NCBI GenBank assembly: GCA_004299665.1 | Contig: SCQZ01000407.1 | Location: forward strand, 1 to 11,379 | DNA: 11,379 nt | Source: Jatrophihabitans sp. | Lineage (GTDB): Bacteria > Actinomycetota > Actinomycetes > Mycobacteriales > Jatrophihabitantaceae | Reading direction: 5' to 3' | Shown here: positions 5,941-11,379 of the stretch, piece by piece | Numbering within the stretch: the stretch's first letter is position 1 | How the letters are laid out: each line of letters opens with the position of its first letter | Position numbers and translations under genes: made by a program | The notes under the pieces: generated by a model | Told to the model about the DNA's origin: nothing | Seen by the model: only the letters and a program-made list of their open reading frames with translations | Database searches by the model: none

Positions 5941-8900
5941 ATCACGACACCGAGGCGGCGCAGGATGATCGCCGCCTCGGCCCGGTCCGCCCCGTCGGCG
6001 CCCACCTCGCCCTCCGCAGCGGCCAGGCGCGCCCGCGTGCGCAGCAGCATGGCCCGCTCGAAGCCACCGTCCGCGCCGTCTGCGACGTCGAGTCCCGAGC
6101 AGACGGCGTCCGCTGCCTCCTGCGGCCGGCCGAGTTCGATGAGTGCGGCGGCGCGCAACCGGTGCACCGTCGGCAGGACGTCGGCGATGCCTGCCTCGCC
6201 GGCACGCACGAGCACCCGGTCGAGCATCGGCAGCGCCTCCGCGGCGCCGCCGTCCGACAGGTGCGCCTCGGCGCGCGCGGCCTCGAGGACGATCAGTTCG
6301 TGGTCGATGCCGAGCCTGTCGAGCCGATCGCGGGCGTCCTCGAACAGCGCGCGCGCCTCGTCGTGCCGGCCGAGGCCGGCGCACGCGCGGGCCCGCTCCC
6401 GCAGGGCGAGCGCGACCAGTTCCTCGTCGTCGACGGCGCGGGCGGTGCGCAGCGCGTCGGTCAGGAGTGATTCCGCCTCCGCGTGCCGGCGCTGGCGCAC
6501 GAGCAGGTCGCAGCGGTTGTAGACGGCGTTGCCCTCGTTGGCGACGTCACCGATGCGCGCGAAGATCTCCGCGGCACGCCCGAACAGCCGCTCGGCGTCC
6601 GCCCATCGCCCCTCCTGGTGCGCCGCGATGGCGAGGTTGTTGGCGCAGTGACCCTGGCCCGACAGGTCGTCGATCTGCTCGTACAGCGCCAGCGCCATGT
6701 CCCCGTAGGGCGCTTCGGGCCGGCGCGCACCGCGAAGGCAGGCAAGGAACAACGCGTTGTACGACATCGCCAGCGTCGCCTTGTCGTCAGCACGCTGCGC
6801 CTCTTCGGCACCGAGGCGGCACCACCGGATGGCCTCGCCGGGCCGTCCCTGCAGGTAGCGGCCGAAGCCGTAGCGGGTCGCGAGCTTGGAGCGCACCGCG
6901 GCGGCCGCCGGGCCGCGGGCGGCGGTGAGCTGGCTCAGACCGCGACGCAGCATTCGCAACGACTGGGTGAACTTCCCCAGGCGCTGGTCGATGATCGCCT
7001 CCTTGAACAGCAACGCGCCGGTCGCCACCGGGTCGCCCGCGAGGTTGCGCCGCGCCCGCCGATAGGCCTCGAGCGCGTCGCGCGACGACCCCGCGACAGA
7101 ACGCACGTCGCCGAGGGTCTCGAGCACGGCCGCGACGTCGCGGTCGGCGACGGACGCCCCCCGCTTGGCCGCGTCGAGCGCACGCTGGAAGAACTCCCCC
7201 GCCTCGGCGTACGCGTAGCGCGACTGTGCCCGCTCACCGGCCGTGCGCGAATAGCGCCATGCCTTGTCATAGCTGCCCGCGTGGAAGAAGTGCAGCGAAA
7301 GCAGCTCGGGCTCCGACTCGGGCGCCGCCGGGCGTGCCTCCAGTGCCCGCCCGGCGCGGTCGTGCATCTCGCGACGGAGCCGGAACGGCAGGCCGGCGTA
7401 GGCGACATCGCGGATCAGCGCGTGCCGGAAGCGCAGCCGGCCCGGGCCGTCCGGGTCGAGGAAGTCACCGAGCCGCCGCAGCGCGCCGGTGTCCACGGCC
7501 TGCGCGCGGTCCACGAGAAGCTCGCGCAACTCGGACTCCGGGAACCGCGTACCCAGCACCGCCGCGTAGCGCAGCAGCGTGCGGTCGTGCGGGTCGAGCC
7601 GGTCGATCTGGCTCGTCACCACGTCCTCGACCGAGTCCGGCAGGTCCGAGACCGAACCCGATCGGCCCGCGATCAGGGCGAGGCTGCCGAGGAACAGCGG
7701 GTTGCCCCCGGCGCGCGCGGCGATTGCGTGCATCGCCTGCCTGGTCAGTGGCGTCGCCTGCGTCGCGGAGGCGAGCAGTTCGATGGCCGCGGCGGTGCCG
7801 ATTGCCGCGAGCTCCATGTGTACGACGGACCGGCCGTCCGCCGACGGACGGTAGCCGGTGGCCCGCGCGCGCCGCGTGACGACCAGGACCCACGGCCGGT
7901 GCTCGATCTTGTCCTCGAGCCGGCGCAGCAGGTCGGCCGACGCGTCGTCCATGAGGTGCGCGTTCTCCAGGACGATCAGGGTCGGCCCCGGCAGCAGCAC
8001 GTCCAACGCCGCGACCGTGATCTCCTCGAGCTTGGCCTTACGAAACTGCTCGTCGAGCTCGCGGGTCGCCGTCGTCTCCGGGAGCCGGATGTCGAGCGGG
8101 ATGCCGAGCAACGGCAGCCACGGCGCCAACTCCGCAGCGGCGTCTTTCAGCCTCGCCACCAGCGGCGTCGGGTCGTCGGCGACCTCGGCGCCGAAGCGCC
8201 GGGCGAGGGCCTGCCGCAACACGGCGCGGAAGGGGTAGTACGCGGTGGACGACTCGTAGGCGCCGCTGCGTCCGCCGACGATCGTCAGGTCGCCTGCCCG
8301 GGCGCGCACCTCCTGGACGAGGCGCGACTTGCCGATGCCCGGCTCTCCGACGATGTCGACGAGCGTTCCGGAGCCGGCGCGGGCGCTGTCGAGTGCGGCG
8401 TGGAGCCGGCGCAGTTCCGCGTCGCGGCCGACGAACGGGCCGTCGTCGTGCTCACGGGCCATCTCCCCGATGATCGGTCCGACGCTGACCGCGTGCACCG
8501 GCCTGGCCTTGCCCTTGACCATGAACGGCTCGAGGGCGTCCGTGCGGAACAGCGTCGCCGACCTGCTGATCGCGTCCCGCGTCGCGAGGACCTGCCCGGG
8601 CCGAGCCTTGGCCATCACCCGGGCAGCGAGGTTCACCGCGTCGCCCTTGACCGAGTAGGTACGCCGGAAGTCCGGGCCGAAGTCGCCGGCGAACACATGC
8701 CCTCGGTTGACACCGATCCGCAGGGGCAGCGTTCCGGCCCGGTCGACGATCAGCCGCGCCGCGCGCAGCATCCGTTCCTCGTCGTCGCCGACGCTGCGCG
8801 GCGCGCCGGCGGTGAGCATGATCTTGCCGCCGTCCCGGTTGATGTCGGACTCGAAGAACGTCACGTCGTGGGTGAGCGTGGCGTCCTGCACGTTGCGCAC

Positions 8901-9746
8901 GCATTCGTCGAGCGCGGCCGCGAGGGCCGCCACTCCCCGCTCCCGGACCAGCGCGTCGGTGCCCGAGAACTGCACGAACGCGACCGCGATCGGGCGGTGC
9001 TCGGACTCGCCGGAAGCCGCTCGCAGATGCGCGCGGATCCGCGGCGGCAGCAACTGCCCGACGTCCGCACGGCCCACCGCCCGGGCAGCCGTGTGCAGGT
9101 CCGGCAACTCGGGCTCGGCGCGCAGCAGTCGCCCGCCGCCCACGGCGGCACCCACCAGGCGCGCGGGCAGCAGCGCGGCCGTCGCGTCGCTGACGGCGAT
9201 CTGGCCGGCGGTGGCGATCGCCTCCATCTCCGCGGTCACGCTGGCACTGGGGCCGCTCACGATCAGTTCCCGGTGGATGCGCGGGTCGCCGACGAGGAAG
9301 AGGTGGAACGTGCCGCTGTGAATGCCCACCGACATCCGCAGCGAGACGCGGCCCGAGGACACGGGGCGCTGCGTGAACCGCCGCAGGGTGTGACGCATGC
9401 GGAACGCGGAGCGTGCCGCGCGCGCCGCGTGGTCCGGGCCGTCGTAGAGGAGCAGGACGGCATCGCCGCCCCACTTGATCAACTGCGCGCCGTCCGCGCG
9501 AGCGACGCCGAGCAGCGCGCCGAACGTCGCGTCGAGGATGTCGCTCATCTCCTCGGCGCCTACCAGGCCGCGTCTGGCCAGCCGCTCGGTGAGCTTCGTG
9601 AAGCCGGAGATGTCGACGAAGGCCATCGAGCCCTCGACCTCGTGCACGGCGTCGTCCGGGCGTTCGTTCAGCCAGGTGATCAGTAACCGCGGAACGTAGA
9701 TCTCCAGCGGTCGCGACGCCGTGTCCAGGGGCCGCGCCGAGCTCAT
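5937..9746 (-). CDS. Class III nucleotide cyclase-like protein with tandem cyclase domains, AAA ATPase and TPR tail
   Basis: A 1269-residue cytosolic signalling protein (numbering from ATG 9746). Cyclase domain 1 (about 40-195) has both metal aspartates, Asp45 (FVDISGFT) and Asp95 (IKWGGDAV), but Ser169 and Glu173 where catalytic Asn and Arg are expected. Cyclase domain 2 (about 252-420) has Gln259 in place of the first metal Asp, Gly-Gly-Lys308 around the second, and keeps Asn372 and Arg376 (GDAVNLAAR). The two therefore complement each other, as in the heterodimeric site of mammalian soluble adenylyl cyclase. A Ser (365) at the Thr/Asp base-selection position also suits class IIIb. Then come an AAA/STAND-type ATPase (about 436-700) with Walker A GEPGIGKS (467-474) and Walker B-like LIVLENAH (590-597), and helical TPR-like repeats (about 828-1263). 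ATP to cAMP is the likeliest reaction, unproven. The frame opens 22 codons earlier at a TTG (9812), but a -10-like TATAGT overlaps that site, so ATG 9746 is preferred; GGGGAA lies 10 bases before it. Confidence 0.9.
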   Translation of the reverse strand: MSSARPLDTASRPLEIYVPRLLITWLNERPDDAVHEVEGSMAFVDISGFTKLTERLARRGLVGAEEMSDILDATFGALLGVARADGAQLIKWGGDAVLLLYDGPDHAARAARSAFRMRHTLRRFTQRPVSSGRVSLRMSVGIHSGTFHLFLVGDPRIHRELIVSGPSASVTAEMEAIATAGQIAVSDATAALLPARLVGAAVGGGRLLRAEPELPDLHTAARAVGRADVGQLLPPRIRAHLRAASGESEHRPIAVAFVQFSGTDALVRERGVAALAAALDECVRNVQDATLTHDVTFFESDINRDGGKIMLTAGAPRSVGDDEERMLRAARLIVDRAGTLPLRIGVNRGHVFAGDFGPDFRRTYSVKGDAVNLAARVMAKARPGQVLATRDAISRSATLFRTDALEPFMVKGKARPVHAVSVGPIIGEMAREHDDGPFVGRDAELRRLHAALDSARAGSGTLVDIVGEPGIGKSRLVQEVRARAGDLTIVGGRSGAYESSTAYYPFRAVLRQALARRFGAEVADDPTPLVARLKDAAAELAPWLPLLGIPLDIRLPETTATRELDEQFRKAKLEEITVAALDVLLPGPTLIVLENAHLMDDASADLLRRLEDKIEHRPWVLVVTRRARATGYRPSADGRSVVHMELAAIGTAAAIELLASATQATPLTRQAMHAIAARAGGNPLFLGSLALIAGRSGSVSDLPDSVEDVVTSQIDRLDPHDRTLLRYAAVLGTRFPESELRELLVDRAQAVDTGALRRLGDFLDPDGPGRLRFRHALIRDVAYAGLPFRLRREMHDRAGRALEARPAAPESEPELLSLHFFHAGSYDKAWRYSRTAGERAQSRYAYAEAGEFFQRALDAAKRGASVADRDVAAVLETLGDVRSVAGSSRDALEAYRRARRNLAGDPVATGALLFKEAIIDQRLGKFTQSLRMLRRGLSQLTAARGPAAAAVRSKLATRYGFGRYLQGRPGEAIRWCRLGAEEAQRADDKATLAMSYNALFLACLRGARRPEAPYGDMALALYEQIDDLSGQGHCANNLAIAAHQEGRWADAERLFGRAAEIFARIGDVANEGNAVYNRCDLLVRQRRHAEAESLLTDALRTARAVDDEELVALALRERARACAGLGRHDEARALFEDARDRLDRLGIDHELIVLEAARAEAHLSDGGAAEALPMLDRVLVRAGEAGIADVLPTVHRLRAAALIELGRPQEAADAVCSGLDVADGADGGFERAMLLRTRARLAAAEGEVGADGADRAEAAIILRRLGVVI

Positions 9747-9781
9747 GGCAACCGAGTTCCCCGGGTTCTCGAGCGCTAATC

Positions 9782-9807
9782 GCGCATTTCCGACCGGTTG
9801 AATGCGC
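9782..9807. repeat. Perfect 7-bp inverted repeat in the cyclase leader
   Basis: GCGCATT (9782-9788) and AATGCGC (9801-9807) are perfect inverted copies separated by 12 bases that contain the palindrome ACCGGT (9793-9798). The element lies between the candidate leftward -10 box (9812-9817) and the cyclase ATG (9746). It would therefore overlap the transcription start, where a repressor could block it. Confidence 0.4.
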
Positions 9808-9811
9808 TGCA

Positions 9812-9817
9812 ACTATA
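9812..9817 (-). promoter_or_regulatory. -10-like box for the cyclase gene
   Basis: TATAGT on the minus strand (9817-9812), within TATATAGT, is the most AT-rich word of the region and matches the sigma-70-type -10 at five of six positions. The hexamer 17 bases upstream (TACGCG) is not a recognisable -35. Transcription would begin near 9805 and give a leader of about 60 bases before ATG 9746. Confidence 0.35.
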
Positions 9818-9887
9818 TACGCCGGTTCCGGGCACGCGTAGGGTTCCGCGCAACCGCTTAATGTTGTCGATCCTCGGGGGCGCCACC

Positions 9888-11379
9888 ATGCGCGTCGGCA
9901 AGCGCGACGGCCTGCTGTCGGCCCTCCGGCACAGGGATCTGCCGGTCCTGCTCAGCGCCTTCGCGATATCCGCATCAGGCTCGTGGGCCTATAACGTCGG
10001 CCTTTCCGTTTATGTCTACGACCAGACGAAATCGGCGACTTGGGCCGGTGCGGTGACGGTCGGGCGATTCGTCCCGTCGATGCTCTTCGGAGCGTACGGC
10101 GGCGTGCTCGCCGAGCGGTTCGAGCGCATCGGATTCATGGTGCGCCTCGACCTGATCTGCACCACGCTCATGGCGGGTCTGACCGTGCTCGCGGCGTTCG
10201 ACGGACCCGCCTGGGCCGCGATCGCGATAGCCGCCGTCAACTCGACGATCACCATGTCGTACCAGCCCGCCGTCGCGGCAACCATGCCGCAACTCGTGCC
10301 GGCCAGGGACCTCGCGGCGGCGAACACCCTCCAGAACACCGTGGAGAACCTCGCGGTGATCGCCGGCCCGGCGATAGGTGCCCTGCTGCTGCTCAGTGGC
10401 TCGGTCAGCTTCGCCTTCGGCGTCAACGCCGCCAGCTTCCTGGTTTCAGCCCTGCTGGTGATCCGGATCAAGGTGCGCAGCAAGCCGGTGGACGTGACCG
10501 AGGACGGTGCCGCCGGACCCGTGCGGCAGATGCTCGTCGGCGTCCGGGCGATCGTGTCGACAACCGCCGCCCGCCTGCTGGTTGCCTACAGCGTGCTCGC
10601 CAGCTTCGTCTACGGCGTCGACACCGTGCAGTTCCTGTTGATCTCGCGCGAGCGGCTCGGCACCGGGTCGGACGGCTACGGCTATCTGCTGGCCGGTCTG
10701 GGCGTCGGCGGCATCGCGGCCGCGGCCCTGGTGAACCGCATCTCCGCCTGGCCGCGACTCGGCACCGCCATCCTTGCCGGGATGTCGCTGTACTGTCTGC
10801 CGACGTTGCTCTTCCTCGTGGTGGATGTGCCCGTCGGCGCATTCGGCATCGAGATCCTCCGAGGCGCCGGGACGCTGGTCGTCGACGTCCTGGCGATCAC
10901 CGCACTGCAACGGTCGATGCCGCCGGACAAGCTCGCACGGGTGTTCGGCGCGTTCTTCACCCTGGTATTGCTGGCGATCACACTCGGTGCCCTGGTGACG
11001 CCGCAGGTTCTGAACCACACCAGCCTCAACACGACGCTGTGGCTGGCGGGCCTGGGCATTCCCGCGGCGGCTGCCCTCGGTTGGCCGCTGCTGCGACGCA
11101 TGGACAACGCGAACGTGGCCCGCCTCGCGGTGCTCGAGCCGCGGATCGTCGTGCTGCAGCGCGCCGCGATACTCGCCGAGGCGCCGCGCGCCGTGCTGGA
11201 GCGACTGGCGGCGGGCGCCGCGGAACTGGAGGTTGCGGCCGGGCAGGCGGTGGTCACGCAGGGCGAGGAGGCGGACGCCTTCTACGTCATCGAGCAGGGC
11301 GGCATGACGGTGTCGTCGCACGGCGAGGACGGCATCGAGCGGTCGCTGCCCCCGCTGGTACCGGGTGACTACTTCGGCG
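9888..11379 (+). CDS. MFS transporter with C-terminal cNMP-binding domain (3' end outside window)
   Basis: The frame is open from ATG 9888 to the window end: 497 residues with no stop, so the protein is incomplete. Residues about 15-405 are a 12-helix MFS of the MFS_3 type (EntS, LplT and macrolide-exporter relatives): LRHRDLPVLLSAFAIS at the start, the inter-helix loop GAYGGVLAERFER (68-80), and QPAVAATMPQLVPARDLAAANTL (126-148), the family's signature stretch. Residues from about 428 start a second cNMP domain: LAEAPRAVLERLAAGA, then GQAVVTQGEEADAFYVIEQG (452-471) and PGDYFG (492-497), cut just before the phosphate-binding cassette. The domain would lie in the cytoplasm and control transport by ligand binding. 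The substrate is unknown; LplT-like lysophospholipid flipping is an attractive guess beside a phospholipase fusion. GGGGG 7 bases before the ATG supports the start. It is divergent from the cyclase gene, from which the nucleotide could come. Whether more domains follow cannot be seen. Confidence 0.9.
   Translation, partial: MRVGKRDGLLSALRHRDLPVLLSAFAISASGSWAYNVGLSVYVYDQTKSATWAGAVTVGRFVPSMLFGAYGGVLAERFERIGFMVRLDLICTTLMAGLTVLAAFDGPAWAAIAIAAVNSTITMSYQPAVAATMPQLVPARDLAAANTLQNTVENLAVIAGPAIGALLLLSGSVSFAFGVNAASFLVSALLVIRIKVRSKPVDVTEDGAAGPVRQMLVGVRAIVSTTAARLLVAYSVLASFVYGVDTVQFLLISRERLGTGSDGYGYLLAGLGVGGIAAAALVNRISAWPRLGTAILAGMSLYCLPTLLFLVVDVPVGAFGIEILRGAGTLVVDVLAITALQRSMPPDKLARVFGAFFTLVLLAITLGALVTPQVLNHTSLNTTLWLAGLGIPAAAALGWPLLRRMDNANVARLAVLEPRIVVLQRAAILAEAPRAVLERLAAGAAELEVAAGQAVVTQGEEADAFYVIEQGGMTVSSHGEDGIERSLPPLVPGDYFG

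Larger units (their letters stand above)
9747..9887. promoter_or_regulatory. Divergent intergenic region, cyclase / MFS-cNMP
   Basis: This 141-bp region separates two divergent genes and must hold both promoters. Rightward, GGGGG (9876-9880) lies 7 bases before the ATG at 9888, and TAATGT (9859-9864) is a possible -10 without a good -35. Leftward, GGGGAA (9762-9757) lies 10 bases before the cyclase ATG. GGTTCCG occurs twice, at 9824-9830 and 9842-9848, 18 bp apart; read leftward these are GGAACC boxes. An inverted repeat and a -10-like box are listed separately. Confidence 0.5.

Noticed and set aside
4837..6384. A 515-codon minus-strand frame spanning the secreted-protein gene and the cyclase 3' end.
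   Set aside because: It crosses real gene boundaries and both strands' stops, and is Arg/Gly-rich throughout.
6483..9686. A 1067-codon open frame on the plus strand opposite the cyclase gene.
   Set aside because: Low-complexity Arg/Ala/Gly/Val composition without motifs; the cyclase, AAA and TPR motifs are all on the other strand.
9747..9812. TTG at 9812 as the start of the cyclase.
   Set aside because: It overlaps the -10-like TATAGT, has no ribosome site, and the added 22 residues show no family resemblance.
3788..9887. Canonical CRP/cAMP-receptor sites (TGTGA-N6-TCACA) in the intergenic regions.
   Set aside because: I looked because of the cyclic-nucleotide theme and found no acceptable match by eye in 3788-3970, 4823-4950 or 9747-9887.
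9882..9891. Kozak-like GCCACCATG at the start of the MFS-cNMP gene.
   Set aside because: Chance match. The gene has a GGGGG ribosome site, bacterial neighbours and no eukaryotic feature.
10040..11368. A 442-codon plus-strand frame within the last gene.
   Set aside because: Out of frame with the MFS and cNMP motifs, and mostly Arg/Gly/Ala. The frame from 9888 is the real gene; it simply has no stop inside the window.

Overview
The window is GC-rich and gene-dense, with strong third-position G/C bias, GTG and ATG starts and G-rich Shine-Dalgarno sequences. Together with the protein families present (a large class III cyclase-AAA-TPR protein and an MFS-cNMP-patatin fusion of the kind known from mycobacteria) this points to a high-GC actinobacterium. 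The genus cannot be fixed from the sequence. There are six protein genes. The first and last are cut by the window edges. I see no tRNA, rRNA, CRISPR array, insertion sequence or phage gene, and no stretch of 300 bases without a gene.

Layout: (1) 1-597 (+), C-terminal part of an L-aspartate dehydrogenase (NAD biosynthesis or aspartate metabolism). It converges on (2) 623-3787 (-), a three-part fusion: 14-TM MFS transporter, cyclic-nucleotide-binding (cNMP) domain, and an NTE-type patatin phospholipase with an intact Ser/Asp dyad. A 183-bp divergent intergenic region with several repeats separates it from (3) 3971-4822 (+), a metallo-beta-lactamase-fold hydrolase, followed by (4) 4951-5940 (+), a secreted ten-cysteine protein of unknown family behind a good promoter. 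This gene ends tail to tail, with overlapping stop codons, against (5) 5937-9746 (-), a 1269-residue class III nucleotide cyclase-like protein with tandem cyclase domains, an AAA ATPase and a TPR tail. A 141-bp divergent intergenic region leads to (6) 9888-11379 (+), a second MFS transporter of a different subfamily that runs into a second cNMP domain, cut by the window end.

The most interesting reading is that genes 2-6 form a cyclic-nucleotide signalling neighbourhood. It has a candidate cyclase that may sense ATP or protein partners through its AAA/TPR part, a candidate phosphodiesterase, two membrane transporters carrying cNMP sensor domains (one also a phospholipase), and a secreted protein. 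The domain calls rest on motifs visible in the sequence. The functional link between the genes, and the phosphodiesterase role of gene 3, are inference.
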